DNA of 64,000 nucleotides from Gloeobacter morelensis MG652769 (GCF_021018745.1 NZ_CP063845.1:3968001-4032000), one strand, 5' to 3'. Positions 41,131 through 50,963 are shown, counted from the first letter of the stretch. The notes: a model not told the origin generated them from the sequence alone. Translations and numbers: made by a program.

Positions 41131-41667
41131 TTAGAAAGCGTTGGGGTCAAGGCCCTGCTCCCGTAGCCGCTCCTGCTCGGCGTGTTGCTCGGCTTGCTCG
41201 GCGCGCTGGCTTTGGGCCTGGGCCTGTTGCTCGGCCACTTCGGCGCGCGCGCGCTCCTGCTGCGCTCGCTCCGCCGAAGTCGGGATCACCTCCCCTTCGC
41301 CAGCAATGAGCCGCAAACGCCCCTCACATACCGCGAAGTACAACCCCCGCTGCGCACTCCACAGCCAACCCGCCTCGCCCGGCACGAGCGGTACGTAATG
41401 ACCTTCGAGCAGATGAAATCCGCAAAGCTCGCCACTTTGGGGATCAAACCAGAAGTACTCCGGCACCCGCAGTACATCCTGGTAGATCTGTTTTTTGAGC
41501 CCGCGATCGACATCGGCCGTCGAGTCCGACAAAATCTCAGCAATCACATTCGGCAAACGGCCCCCTTCTTGCCAGACCGTCCAGCTGCGCCGCTCCCGCC
41601 GCTCGCAGCCTAGCACCACAAAAAAGTCCGGCCCCCGAAAATCCTCGGACCGGCGCTGGGTGAGCGT
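41131..41667 (-). pseudogene. 5'-truncated Uma2 family gene with coiled-coil tail
   Basis: The frame can be read from just after the photolyase stop: TLTQRRSEDFRGPDFFVVLG, then GRLPNVIAEILSDSTADVDR and VPEYFWFDP. This aligns with the middle and C-terminal parts of the 27077 Uma2 protein, including the Glu/Gln/Ala-rich coiled-coil end. The first ~70 residues of the family are missing. An internal GTG (41619) could start a 162-residue product, but the nuclease-like core would be incomplete. The truncation point coincides with the photolyase 3' end, implying a deletion. Confidence 0.75.
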
Positions 41668-43140
41668 TCAGCCGCCTTTGGCGTTCTGCTCGTAGGCCAA
41701 GCGCATCCGTTCGAGATTGCGGGCCTTGGCTTGTTCGTGATCGACTATCGGATCCGGATAGTCGCGGCCTACGACGCAGCCCGCCTGCTTCTGCACCGGT
41801 CTAGGCGCTTTCCAGGGCTCGTAGATAAATTCGGCGGGCAACCGGGCGAGCTGCGGCAGGTAGCGGCGGACGTAGCTGCCCTCGGGGTCGTACTTTTTGG
41901 CAAAGCTGATCGGGCTGTAGACCCGGTAGTAGGCGTTAAAAAATGCGCTCGCCGAAAGCCACATCCAGTTGCTGGCGTTGAGGCTCCAGTCTTGATCGAC
42001 AAGCAGGCGCTCAAAGACGGCCTGGCCCTTTTCCCAACTCACCCACAGATCGCCGCGCGTGAGAAAGCAGGCGACCGCGTGGCGGCTCAGGTGGTGCAAC
42101 CAGCCTTCGGTGCGCAGTTGGGTCATCGCGGCGTCGATCCACGGAAAACCTGTGCGCGCCTCGCTCCAGGCGGCCAGGTACTCGGGATTATCCTCCCAGG
42201 GAATCTGGCGGCAGACGGGGTTGCCTTCCATACAGTCGTAGTTCGGGGTCGCGTAGCCCACGGTGTAGAAAAATTCGCGCCAGAGGATTTGACCCATCAG
42301 CGACACCGGCGGCTCGGTGTGCTTGCCTACTTCCCGGTAGACTTTTTGGACCTCGGCGTAAAACGTTCTGGCTGAGAGGCAACCGAATTTGAGGTGTGCT
42401 CCCAAAGCGGTGGTGGAGGGCGGATCGAAAGCGGTGGGGTCGGTGTCGGGTTTGGCGAATCCGGCCGAGCGCTGCCGGTCGGATAGATAGGCGTGCAACC
42501 GCCGTAGCCCCTCTGCTTCGCCCCCCGGTGGAATCATCTGCCCGGACGGGCACTCGGGCTCAGGGTAGCCCAACTGCGCCAGAGTCGGGATGCCATATTC
42601 CGCCTCCAGCTCACCCGGCGGCGGCAAGTGCGACGGAGCGGCCACGGGGGCGTCCGGTTCGCCCATTTTTGCCGCCAACCGCCCGAAGACGCCGTAAGTG
42701 GTGGGCACCTTCCCACGGCCCAACTCGATAAGCTCGTCGGGGTCGTAGAGTGTATGGGCGGTGGGGCAAATCACCTGCACCCCGGCGCGCTCGGCCAGTG
42801 AGCGGATCGCTTCATCGCGAGTGCGGGCGTAGGGCTCGGTGTCCCGCTCGAAACACAGCCTGCCGATTTGCCAATCTGCAAGTGCGCGCTCAAGCACCTC
42901 CTGGGGGGTGCCCCACAAAACAATCAGGCGCGAGCCGAGTCGGCGGAGGTTTCCATCGAGCTCCCGCAGGCTTTCGAGCAAAAACCGCATCCGGTTGACA
43001 CCGACCCGCTTAGGGTTCACGAACCACGGATCGACTATGAAGGTTGGGTAAAGACGTGCAGCGTCCCGGGCTGCTGCGAGCAAAGCGGGGTTGTCGTGCA
43101 TACGCAACCCCTTGCGAAACCAGAGCATCGTGCGGTTCAT
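41668..43140 (-). CDS. Photolyase/cryptochrome family protein, resembles animal-type (6-4) photolyase
   Basis: This 490-residue flavoprotein has the N-terminal Rossmann-like domain beginning MLWFRKGLRMHDNPALL. The FAD-binding domain shows LKFGCLSARTFY, FPWIDAAMTQLRTEGWLHHL, SRHAVACFLTRGDLW and DQDWSLNASNWMWLSASAFF. The HH pair in GWLHHLSRH and the sequence around it resemble (6-4) photolyases and animal cryptochromes more than classic bacterial CPD photolyases (judged by eye). The usual C-terminal YDPWKAP-like motif is present (YEPWKAP). It is a single-gene unit starting at 43140; the only downstream neighbour is the truncated Uma2. It repairs UV lesions or senses blue light. Confidence 0.88.
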   Translation of the reverse strand: MNRTMLWFRKGLRMHDNPALLAAARDAARLYPTFIVDPWFVNPKRVGVNRMRFLLESLRELDGNLRRLGSRLIVLWGTPQEVLERALADWQIGRLCFERDTEPYARTRDEAIRSLAERAGVQVICPTAHTLYDPDELIELGRGKVPTTYGVFGRLAAKMGEPDAPVAAPSHLPPPGELEAEYGIPTLAQLGYPEPECPSGQMIPPGGEAEGLRRLHAYLSDRQRSAGFAKPDTDPTAFDPPSTTALGAHLKFGCLSARTFYAEVQKVYREVGKHTEPPVSLMGQILWREFFYTVGYATPNYDCMEGNPVCRQIPWEDNPEYLAAWSEARTGFPWIDAAMTQLRTEGWLHHLSRHAVACFLTRGDLWVSWEKGQAVFERLLVDQDWSLNASNWMWLSASAFFNAYYRVYSPISFAKKYDPEGSYVRRYLPQLARLPAEFIYEPWKAPRPVQKQAGCVVGRDYPDPIVDHEQAKARNLERMRLAYEQNAKGG

Positions 43141-43219
43141 AGCAGGGTGTCACTCGAGCTTGAAGGCGGCCAATCAGCTTAACCTATAACCGGCCTGCAA
43201 AGCCTTTGCCCGCGGCGGT

Positions 43220-43951
43220 TCACCACCGACCGGCCAGGAGCGCTTGCCCCCCGAAGCGGGAGGAGTTCTCCTGCTCGAGGCTAATTTCTAGAGGAGCGCT
43301 TCCCATATAGCCATCGAGCGGCAAAAGCACAAAAACATCGCCATCGTCTGCAGGCAGGAATCGACCGCAGGCGAAGTGTTCGCGCCCCACTACCGCCCAG
43401 AGCACGTAAACCTTTCCCGCCGCCGCCCGCGGCAGACCGCTCAGCCGCAGCAGCGCCGCATTGCTTGCGGCATGGACCAGCAGAAAACCGGCAGCTTTGA
43501 GACCGGCTCCCGTCGGCTTCAAAGCCACCACCCGGCTGTCGGGCCGGTGCACCAAGGCAAGTTCCTGTTGGGAGCGCTTGAACTCCAACTGCACCTGCTC
43601 CAGTTGCTGTGCAAGGTGATAGTTGTGCCCGCCGAGGAGGGCGACCAGCAGCAGCGCTGTGGCCCCCGCGGCTTGCCAGGCGGGAATGGTGCGCCCCTGC
43701 CCAGCCGGGAGCGGTCTTTGCCGGGAGCTTTGCAAGATGTTTGCGCGCAGATGTGGGGGCAGCTTGACTGGTGCTTCGAAGGCATCGGGCAGCTCGCTCA
43801 GCACCTCGCAAAATTCGGCAAAGGCGGCCTGCCATTGTGGGTGAGCGGTCAGCCACCGCTCGAAGTCCCGGCGCTCCCGGCGACTCATCCCACCCAGCAG
43901 ATAATCGGCCATCCATTGTTCGGGCGTGGGTGGGGGAGAGTCGGTTGCCAT
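43220..43951 (-). CDS. Anti-sigma factor, RskA family
   Basis: This 243-residue single-pass membrane protein has a cytosolic N-terminal anti-sigma region (EQWMADYLLGGMSRRERRDF), a membrane helix around residues 92-112 (AGATALLLVALLGG), a short coiled segment, and an extracytoplasmic RskA domain (GKVYVLWAVV, LPLDGYMGSAPLEISLE). It starts 4 bp after the ECF sigma stop, so the two form an operon. Known: RskA-type proteins hold their cognate ECF sigma factor at the membrane. The triggering signal is unknown. Confidence 0.87.
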   Translation of the reverse strand: MATDSPPPTPEQWMADYLLGGMSRRERRDFERWLTAHPQWQAAFAEFCEVLSELPDAFEAPVKLPPHLRANILQSSRQRPLPAGQGRTIPAWQAAGATALLLVALLGGHNYHLAQQLEQVQLEFKRSQQELALVHRPDSRVVALKPTGAGLKAAGFLLVHAASNAALLRLSGLPRAAAGKVYVLWAVVGREHFACGRFLPADDGDVFVLLPLDGYMGSAPLEISLEQENSSRFGGQALLAGRW

Positions 43952-43955
43952 GGTT

Positions 43956-44597
43956 TCAGTGCGGCCCGAGGAGGTTCTTGAGTTTGATGAGCGCGTCGCG
44001 ACAGCGGGTTTTGACGGTACCTAGCGGGATTGCGAGTCTGTGGGCGATCTGCACCTGGGTCAGCCCCTCGAAGTAGGCCAGCTTCAGACATTCACACTGC
44101 ACTGGGGACAGTTGCGCCATCGCTTGACGCAAAGCCCGGATGCGCTCCTCGGTGGCCATCCGTTCGAGAGGCTCGGTGCTGTCGGTAGCCAGTAGCACCT
44201 GACGGCTGAGGCGCTGCAGAACTCGCCAGTGAATGCCGCGGCGGCGCAGGCGATCGACCGCGCGCGAGTAGGTGAGCGTCAGTAGATACTGCTTTGCCCC
44301 TCCCCGTTCGGGCTTGAAGGCGGCGCGCTGCCAGAAAGTCAGGAACACTTCCTGGGTGAGATCCTCCGCCTCGTGGGGATTGGACAATATCTTGAGGGCC
44401 AGCCGGTAGACATCCAGTCCGTGGCAGTCGTACAGCCAGGCGAGCGAAGCCTCAGGCTCCCGGTCGGGCAAGGGCTGGCGGTCTCCTGTCTCCCAATCGG
44501 CTGGTCGTTTTGGCCTCAAAATCCTGCTCCTGTGGAGCCGAAGGGTCCGTCGGACACATCCGCTCGCGCCTGAGCCCGCCACTTGTTGTGGGTCCAT
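43956..44597 (-). CDS. ECF-type RNA polymerase sigma factor
   Basis: This 213-residue sigma factor has region 2 as LSNPHEAEDLTQEVFLTFW and region 4 as LSPVQCECLKLAYFEGLTQV, followed by the helix-turn-helix IAHRLAIPLGTVKTRCRDAL. ATG 44597 is chosen because upstream codons do not look coding; the first ~45 residues are poorly conserved, so a later start is possible. It is cotranscribed with the RskA-like gene. The pairing and region 4 resemble the SigK/RskA group. The 106 bp between this gene and 44704 contain nothing obvious. Confidence 0.88.
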   Translation of the reverse strand: MDPQQVAGSGASGCVRRTLRLHRSRILRPKRPADWETGDRQPLPDREPEASLAWLYDCHGLDVYRLALKILSNPHEAEDLTQEVFLTFWQRAAFKPERGGAKQYLLTLTYSRAVDRLRRRGIHWRVLQRLSRQVLLATDSTEPLERMATEERIRALRQAMAQLSPVQCECLKLAYFEGLTQVQIAHRLAIPLGTVKTRCRDALIKLKNLLGPH

Positions 44598-44703
44598 CGC
44601 GGGCTTCTGGGCAAAGCTTGCCAGTGCAATCGGGGTGGAGCGAAGCCTGCCTGGTGCAGGCAGGCTCCGCACGTCGGCGGCGAATGGTTATAAATTGCCG
44701 CTT

Positions 44704-45954
44704 TTAGAGTGCCGCTACCCCCTGGGGACGAGTGCCCTCGGGCAGTTCAAGGGTCAGCGGGGAGGAGGGAACCTCGCCCACGGTCCCATCGGCGTTCACC
44801 TTGAGCACGTGCAGCAAGTTACCTTCACCGAGGGGCGTATCCTCAGCGGCCCGCTGGTTGACGACGTAGAGAAACTGCTCTTGCGAGTCAAGGGTCAACT
44901 GGAACGGCGAACCGTTGCCCTTGAGTTTGAGGGTTTGAATTTCCACCGGCACCAGCGGATCGCTCAGGCTGTAGACCGAGACGGTGTTGTCGCCGGTATT
45001 GGCGGTGTACATGTAGGTTCCTGCTTTGTTGGTCACCAGCCAGCAGACGGCCACCCCGGCATTGGGCACGTTCCGTTGAAAGGCCAGGCGGCCGAGGGCG
45101 TCGTACTTGTAGACGCCGACGCTATTGATGGTCACAAATCCGGCGTACAAAATGCGCTGGACGGGGTGCACCTGCAGGCCAAGGGGAAGGCGCGGAACGC
45201 TCGGGTCAGCAAATGCCGAAGCCGGCAGAGCCTCGGGCGGCCGTTGGCCAAGGCGGCCATTGGGTCCGAGCACAAAGGACTGGAGCAACCCAGCTTGAAA
45301 GTCGGCGCCAAACACCAGCCGCTCGCTCGGGGAGATGAGCGCCTGGGTCGGCGAACTTCCCGCCGCCACCGACACCGTTGAGCCGACTACCGGCACCAGC
45401 CGCCCATCGGCCAGCACCCGCATCGTGGTGTAATTGGGCAGGATTGCGCTCGGCTGCTCCGGATCCTGGCTTTTGTTGACCACAGTCAGAATATCCCCAG
45501 CGAGGCCAAGGCTCACCGGATTGATGCCGCCGGAGGGAAAGGGCGACCCCGCAACCGGCACAAGCAAGCCATCCGGACGGATATCGAATGCGGCGATAGT
45601 GTTCGATCCTGAGTTGACGGCAAACAGGCGGGTTCGCTGCGGGTTAACAATTATATTCTGGTCACTGTCGAAAGGACCAACTGCCAGCGAAAGATCGAAT
45701 ATTCCTTCTCCTCCCGTCAGAAACGGCGAACCGGAAAGGGGAGTAAGGTTGCCTGCTTCGTCGCGACGGAACCCCAGAATCGAGTTGCTGTTGTCGTTGC
45801 CAATATTGCTGCCAACGTAAACGATGCCCTCCAGCGAGTCAGCCTGGGCATAGGCGGAAGGAATTGTTACCCCCGTCGAAAATAAACCAATGGCTAAGGC
45901 CAGAATGAACGAGCAAATCCGGCCCGAAGTCTGCATGACTCGTGCGCAATTCAT
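44704..45954 (-). CDS. Secreted beta-propeller (6-phosphogluconolactonase-like) protein
   Basis: This 416-residue protein has a signal peptide (ICSFILALAIGLFSTG...AYAQA) and repeated blades such as IVYVGSNIGND, LFAVNSGSNTIAAFDIRPDG and MYTANTGDNTVSVYSLSD. This is the seven-bladed lactonase-like fold. The start at 45954 is set by TAGGAGA about 8 bp upstream; the longer frame adds 18 unlikely residues. Family members include 6-phosphogluconolactonase, but exported versions are usually of unknown function, so no enzyme activity is assigned. It stands alone between the sigma operon and hpnH. The 216 bp upstream show no gene. Confidence 0.85.
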   Translation of the reverse strand: MNCARVMQTSGRICSFILALAIGLFSTGVTIPSAYAQADSLEGIVYVGSNIGNDNSNSILGFRRDEAGNLTPLSGSPFLTGGEGIFDLSLAVGPFDSDQNIIVNPQRTRLFAVNSGSNTIAAFDIRPDGLLVPVAGSPFPSGGINPVSLGLAGDILTVVNKSQDPEQPSAILPNYTTMRVLADGRLVPVVGSTVSVAAGSSPTQALISPSERLVFGADFQAGLLQSFVLGPNGRLGQRPPEALPASAFADPSVPRLPLGLQVHPVQRILYAGFVTINSVGVYKYDALGRLAFQRNVPNAGVAVCWLVTNKAGTYMYTANTGDNTVSVYSLSDPLVPVEIQTLKLKGNGSPFQLTLDSQEQFLYVVNQRAAEDTPLGEGNLLHVLKVNADGTVGEVPSSPLTLELPEGTRPQGVAAL

Positions 45955-46170
45955 GGTATTTTCTCCTAGGTTACAGGCAAACTTTTGTCGGCACCTTTGC
46001 ACCGGCAACTCGCGCTTGCCCGGCCTCTATACGAACGATGCCCCAAATTGGTTTGCTCAACCCACCAGATTTTCTTGAAAGGCTGGCCTGCTGCGCGAGA
46101 TATAGCCGACAAGTAGTCTGTTGTCCCCTTCACCATTCCGATGGAGGGGAAGCCGAATCACAAGTTCACA

Positions 46171-47190
46171 CTAACGGCCGGTGATGACGCTGGCAAGCAC
46201 GCGCGGGATGTTGGTGATTTCCATCGCGTCGATGGCGGCGGTCTGCTCGTAGCCGCAGTGGACCATGCAGTCGCGGCATTTGGGGTTGCCGCTGGCGTGT
46301 CCGTAGTCCTCCCAGCGGGTGTTGTCGAGCAGTTCCTGCCAGGTGGCGTAGTGACCTTCGTTGAGCAAATAGCAGGGTTTCTGCCAACCCAGCACGCTGT
46401 AGCTGGGCATGCCCCAGGGGGTGCACTCGTAGTCTTTGAGCCCTTCGAGAAAATCGAGAAACAGCGGATTGTGGTTGAAGTTCCACTGCGCCTGCCCGGA
46501 GCGGTAGGGCGCGAGAATCTCCCGAAAAAGCGCCCGGGTCTGCTCGCGCTCCAGAAAATGCTCCTGATCGGGCGCCCACTCGTAGCTGTAGCCGGGCGAG
46601 ACCATCATGCCGTCGATATCGAGGGTAGCGAGAAAATCGAAAAATTCTCGCACCCGCCCTGGGTCGGCGTTGTTGAAGACGGTCGTGTTGGTGGTCACCC
46701 GGAAGCCGCGCGCCTTGGCCGCTTTGATGGCCCGCACGGCGATCTCGAAGACGCCCTCGCGGTCCACGGCTTTGTCGTGCTCCTCGCGCAGACCGTCGAG
46801 GTGCACGCTGAAGCTGAAGTAATCGGAGGGAGTGAATTTGTCGAGATTTTTTTCGAGTAAGATGGCGTTGGTGCACAGGTAGACGAACTTGCCGCGGTCG
46901 ACCAGCCCCTCGACAATCTGGTCGATCTGCGGGTGCAGCAGCGGCTCGCCTCCCGGAATGGTGACGATCGGAGCGCCGCACTCTTCCACCGCCCGAAAGC
47001 ACTCCTCAGGGGTCAGGTTGCGCCGCAAAATCTCGCCCGGGTGCTGAATCTTGCCGCAGCCGGGGCAGGCCAGGTTGCAACGAAACAGCGGCTCCAGCAT
47101 CAACACCAGCGGAAAGCGCTCACGTCCCGCGAGACGCTGGGAAATCAAATACTTTCCGACTTCGAACGCCTGCTTCAGACTAACCGCCAT
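46171..47190 (-). CDS. hpnH: Adenosyl-hopene transferase HpnH (radical SAM)
   Basis: This 339-residue radical SAM enzyme joins 5'-deoxyadenosine to the hopene skeleton, the first step toward extended C35 hopanoids. The [4Fe-4S] motif CNLACPGC (CxxxCxxC) lies around residue 38. [23 protein letters not shown] and a C-terminal Cys-rich [11 protein letters not shown] agree with the HpnH family, and the length is normal. It overlaps hpnA by 11 bp and is last in the RND-hpnA-hpnH operon, so its role in hopanoid side-chain synthesis is well supported by context. Confidence 0.93.
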   Translation of the reverse strand: MAVSLKQAFEVGKYLISQRLAGRERFPLVLMLEPLFRCNLACPGCGKIQHPGEILRRNLTPEECFRAVEECGAPIVTIPGGEPLLHPQIDQIVEGLVDRGKFVYLCTNAILLEKNLDKFTPSDYFSFSVHLDGLREEHDKAVDREGVFEIAVRAIKAAKARGFRVTTNTTVFNNADPGRVREFFDFLATLDIDGMMVSPGYSYEWAPDQEHFLEREQTRALFREILAPYRSGQAQWNFNHNPLFLDFLEGLKDYECTPWGMPSYSVLGWQKPCYLLNEGHYATWQELLDNTRWEDYGHASGNPKCRDCMVHCGYEQTAAIDAMEITNIPRVLASVITGR

Positions 47191-48193
47191 GCCGGAATCC
47201 CCCCCCGTTGCCGATATATCCGTTCTTTCTAAACCAGTCTACGGCATCGACGAGCGCTTCCCGGACGGGGGTCTGGGGCAGCCCCAGTTCGCGCACGGCC
47301 TTCGAGGCGTCGTAGTACATCGGCTGGGCGGCCATGCGCACGCCGTCGATGGGCACGCTGGGGGGACGGCCGAGCAAGGGCGAGAGCAGCTGCTCGTCGA
47401 TCCAGGCCACTCCCAGGGGCAGCCAGTCGGGTACTGCCATCTGTGGAGCCGGGATGCCGGTAATTTCGGCGAGGGTGTCGAGCAGTGCTTTTAAGGACAA
47501 ATCGCGGTGCCCGAGGATATAGCGCTCCCCGGAGCGGCCCCGAGCCAGAGCAGCCAGGTGCCCCTGCGCCACGTCGCGTACGTGGATAAAATTGAGGCCG
47601 GTTTCCAGATAAAAAGGCATCTGGCGGCGCAGGAAGCGCAGCACGATGTCGCCGGTCGGTGTCGGTTTGCTGTCGAAGGGGCCGACCGGTGCGGTCGGGT
47701 TGACAATCACGACATCCTGGCCACGGGCGGCGGCCTGACGCGCCTCTAGCTCTGCCCAATACTTCGACTGCTTGTAGAGGCCTATAAGTTTGTCCGGCGG
47801 GCTCTGGTGGTTTTCATCGGCGCGGGGGCTTTTGACGCCGATGGCCGCCACCGATGAGGTGTAGACCGTCCGCTCCACCCCGGCCTCCCGGGCCGCCGCG
47901 AGCACGTTGCGGGTTCCAAGCACGTTCGATTGCCAGAGCCGCTCGCGATCGGCCTGCAGCAAGCTGTAGTGGGCGGCGACGTGAAAGAGCGCCCGGCAGC
48001 CAACCATCTGTCCAGCCAGAGCGCGACTGCTGAGATCTCCGACTACCACTTCGACGCCGAGGGCCGCCAGATCTTGTGCCTTCGCAGGTTCACGCACCAG
48101 GGCGCGCACGCGATAGCCTTCGGTGAGCAGCAAGCGCACGAGGTTGGCTCCCACGAAGCCGGTGCCGCCCGTCACGAACACGCGCAGGGTCAT
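47180..48193 (-). CDS. hpnA: Hopanoid-associated sugar epimerase HpnA (NAD-dependent)
   Basis: This 337-residue extended SDR protein has the NAD-binding loop [13 protein letters not shown] at the N terminus, YTSSVAAIG, the catalytic YKQSKYWAE (YxxxK) and [17 protein letters not shown], a signature of the HpnA family. The start at 48193 overlaps the RND stop (ATGA). The gene overlaps hpnH by 11 bp. Known: hpnA is found in hopanoid clusters; its exact reaction is not firmly established, although dihydroflavonol-reductase-like folding suggests action on a sugar or side-chain intermediate. Confidence 0.9.
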   Translation of the reverse strand: MTLRVFVTGGTGFVGANLVRLLLTEGYRVRALVREPAKAQDLAALGVEVVVGDLSSRALAGQMVGCRALFHVAAHYSLLQADRERLWQSNVLGTRNVLAAAREAGVERTVYTSSVAAIGVKSPRADENHQSPPDKLIGLYKQSKYWAELEARQAAARGQDVVIVNPTAPVGPFDSKPTPTGDIVLRFLRRQMPFYLETGLNFIHVRDVAQGHLAALARGRSGERYILGHRDLSLKALLDTLAEITGIPAPQMAVPDWLPLGVAWIDEQLLSPLLGRPPSVPIDGVRMAAQPMYYDASKAVRELGLPQTPVREALVDAVDWFRKNGYIGNGGGFRHGG

Positions 48194-50727
48194 AGGGTGT
48201 GTTTGGATTTTTTCAAGGGGGCGAACAGGCTGTAGGCAACGGGGACCACGATAAGGCTGAGCAGCGTCGAGGTCAACAGCCCGCCGATGATGGCGATAGC
48301 CATCGGCGCGCGTAGTTCGGCCCCCGCCCCGAGCCCCAGGGCAATGGGCAGCATGCCGAGGATCGCCGCCGCCGTGGTCATCAAGATGGGCCTGAGGCGA
48401 ATCGGTCCTGCCTTGAGAATCGCTTCGCGGGTCGCGAGTCCACCGGCGCGCAGTTGGTCGATGTAATCGACCAGGATAATCGCGTTTTTGTTGACCAGAC
48501 CCAGCAAGAAGATAATCCCGATCACCGAGATCATCCCGAAATCGCTGCGGGTGACAAATTGGGCGAGCATCGCTCCTACCACCGAAAGCGGCAGCGACAG
48601 CAGCACCACCAGCGGGTCGGTCCAACTGCGAAATAGCCACAGCAGCACCCCTAAGATGCAGACCACCGAGAGCACCAGCGTCACCGCAAAGCCACCAAAG
48701 ACATTGGAGACATTTTCGGTATCGCCGCCAAAGCCGAGGCGCACCCCGGCGGGAAGCACCGTCTTTGCCGCCGCTTTGACGCGATCGGTCGCCTCGCCGA
48801 TGGTCAGCCCGCGGCTGAGGTTGCTGCTCAGATACACCGCCCGCTCGCCGTCCAGGTGCGAAATTTCGACGGTGAGCCCCTCGTACTGCCCCGCTCCGCC
48901 GACGGCCAGATCCGCAAAGCCCGGCTGCTTGGCAAGCCGCTCTTTGAGCGCGGCGGCAGCCCTCTGCAGTTGGTCTAGATCGTTGCCCAAAAGAGCGACT
49001 TCCAGGGGCTTTTGGGCACCGTTGTCGACAAAAGGAATATCTTCGACGCTCACATCCACGCTTTCGAGCGGCGGCAGACGGTCGCGCAGTTGATCTTGCA
49101 GGTCAAAAGTTTTGAAAGAGCGCTCCTCGCGCAGCTTCACGTAGAGCAGCCCCCTGTGGCTTGCCCCCCGCTCTCCGACCGTCGTAAAAATTGCCTCTAC
49201 ATCGGGGAACCCGCGCAGCATCTCTTCAAGTTGCTTGGCCACCGCCAGCGAGTCCTCAACTGGTGTACCAAGCGACGCTGCGAACTGAACGTTGAATTCG
49301 CCGCGGTCGAGATGGGGAATAAAACCCTTGGGAATCAGTGGGATGAGTGCCAGCCCAGCCAGGAAGCTTGCCAGGGCAAGGGCGATCACCGCAGGGCGAT
49401 GTTCAAGCGCCCAGCTGAGAATGCGTCGGTAGCGGCATACCAATCCGGTCTGCCAGGAAGCCTCGATTTTGGCGGGCCGATGCGGGCGCGCCTTGAGCCA
49501 GCGCGAGGCGAGCAGCGGCGAGAGCGTGCGCGCCACCAACAGCGAGGTGATCACCGCCGCTGAAACGGTGATTCCGAAGGGACGAAAAAATTGGCCAAGT
49601 ACGCCCCCCATCAGACCCACAGGCAAAAAGACCGCCACGATCGTCATGGTGGCCGCTGTCACCGTCAGGCCGATTTCGTCGGTGGCCAAGACCGCCGCCT
49701 GGGAAGGCGACTCCCCCTCATCGAGGTGCCGGGCAATATTCTCAACATCGACAATGGCGTCATCGATGATGATTCCAATGACCAGCGCCAGTGCCAACAG
49801 CGTGATGGTCTCCAGGTTAAAACCCAAAAGCGCCATCACAATGAATGTGCCCAGTAGCGAAATCGGAATGGCCAGGGCCGAGATGAGCGTGGCCCGCCAG
49901 CTGCCGAGAAAAGGAAAGATCACCATCACCGAGAGGGCGACCGCCAGGGCCAGCGCTTCGACGGTGGCCTGGCTCGCTTCGCGGATGTAGTCGGCTTGGG
50001 TGGCGGCAAGGCGTAGCTCGATTCCCGTCAGTGCTTGGCGCAGGCGTTCTACCTCCTGATCCACCGAGCGCACCACCTCCAGCGTATTGGCCCGAGCGCG
50101 CTTGATCACCTGCACAGCCAGGGCGTCCTTGCCGCCAAAGCGCACGGCGGTGGGATTGTCCGCCAGACCGCGCTCACCGAGAAGCGTGACCTTGAGCACC
50201 CCTGGTACCTTTTCGAGAGCCGACACGATGCGGGCACGGGCGACCTTGGCCAGGGTGTCCAAGTCGCTTGTGTCGCTTTGGATGGCGTAACTGGCTACCG
50301 CCGTCTCGTTGAGGTTGACGGGAGTGACTGCGACCGTGGCATCGGCGGGTAGAGCTGCCCGCGCAAGCGCCGTTTGCGCCTCGCGCTTGGCCGCTTCCAG
50401 GTCGGTGCCTACCGCCAGGGCCAGACTGACCACCGACTGGCCCGGGTAACTTTGGGAGCGGACTTTGTCCACCCCCGCGAGATTTTTGAGCCGCTGTTCA
50501 ATGGGGCGGGTGAGATTCGCCTCGGTGTCCTCGGCGCTCAGCGAAGCATGGCTGCTATTGACCACAATCACCGGAAAGGTGATCTCCGGAAAAAGCGCGT
50601 ATTTGAGCGATCCGAAGGCAAACATCCCGGCTACACTCAGCGCCACCCAAAAACCGAGGGTCAGCCAGGGGTGTTTAAGAGCCAGGCGCGAGATATTCCA
50701 GCGTTCCCGAAGCGACTGTCCTGCCAT
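48190..50727 (-). CDS. RND-family efflux permease, shortened AcrB/HAE1 type
   Basis: This permease has about 845 residues, around 200 fewer than AcrB. Family features are the N-terminal helix, PEITFPVIVVNSSHASLSAE, the proton-relay helix IGIIIDDAIVDVENIARHLD, KGFIPHLDRGEFNVQF and the C-terminal helices with LLGLVNKNAIILVDYIDQ. It lacks part of the porter/docking region. The start is 50727 (MAGQSLRER); a GTG 15 bp upstream is possible. No membrane-fusion protein is adjacent. It overlaps hpnA by 4 bp, so it may move hopanoids or other lipids (inference); known HpnN belongs to another RND branch, and general efflux is the alternative. Confidence 0.87.
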   Translation of the reverse strand: MAGQSLRERWNISRLALKHPWLTLGFWVALSVAGMFAFGSLKYALFPEITFPVIVVNSSHASLSAEDTEANLTRPIEQRLKNLAGVDKVRSQSYPGQSVVSLALAVGTDLEAAKREAQTALARAALPADATVAVTPVNLNETAVASYAIQSDTSDLDTLAKVARARIVSALEKVPGVLKVTLLGERGLADNPTAVRFGGKDALAVQVIKRARANTLEVVRSVDQEVERLRQALTGIELRLAATQADYIREASQATVEALALAVALSVMVIFPFLGSWRATLISALAIPISLLGTFIVMALLGFNLETITLLALALVIGIIIDDAIVDVENIARHLDEGESPSQAAVLATDEIGLTVTAATMTIVAVFLPVGLMGGVLGQFFRPFGITVSAAVITSLLVARTLSPLLASRWLKARPHRPAKIEASWQTGLVCRYRRILSWALEHRPAVIALALASFLAGLALIPLIPKGFIPHLDRGEFNVQFAASLGTPVEDSLAVAKQLEEMLRGFPDVEAIFTTVGERGASHRGLLYVKLREERSFKTFDLQDQLRDRLPPLESVDVSVEDIPFVDNGAQKPLEVALLGNDLDQLQRAAAALKERLAKQPGFADLAVGGAGQYEGLTVEISHLDGERAVYLSSNLSRGLTIGEATDRVKAAAKTVLPAGVRLGFGGDTENVSNVFGGFAVTLVLSVVCILGVLLWLFRSWTDPLVVLLSLPLSVVGAMLAQFVTRSDFGMISVIGIIFLLGLVNKNAIILVDYIDQLRAGGLATREAILKAGPIRLRPILMTTAAAILGMLPIALGLGAGAELRAPMAIAIIGGLLTSTLLSLIVVPVAYSLFAPLKKSKHTL

Positions 50728-50892
50728 TGAGCGGTGCTGCACGCAGGTACAACCGGATCCCGCGTCCTTTCGATCATCCTAGCCGGGGTTGCAGATCCCA
50801 GTCGTCAAAGACCCGCAGCTCAGAAAAGTCCGTCACCACAACAAAATTGTTCAAGCTAAACCGTCTTACTCAAAGTCGGCAATCGCTGTTTA

Positions 50893-50963
50893 AGCGGGTA
50901 GCGGGAATCGAACCCGCAACTAAAGCTTGGGAAGCTTTCGTTTTACCACTAAACTATACCCGC
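50893..50963 (-). tRNA. tRNA-Gly (anticodon CCC)
   Basis: On the minus strand a full cloverleaf forms. The acceptor GCGGGTA pairs with TACCCGC (then discriminator T). A D-loop with GTTTAGTGGTAAAAC, anticodon stem AAAGC/GCTTT with loop TTCCCAA, and T arm GCGGG-TTCGAAT-CCCGC follow. The anticodon is CCC, reading GGG. The CCA end is not encoded. Flanks of about 150 and 260 bp contain no other gene. Confidence 0.95.
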
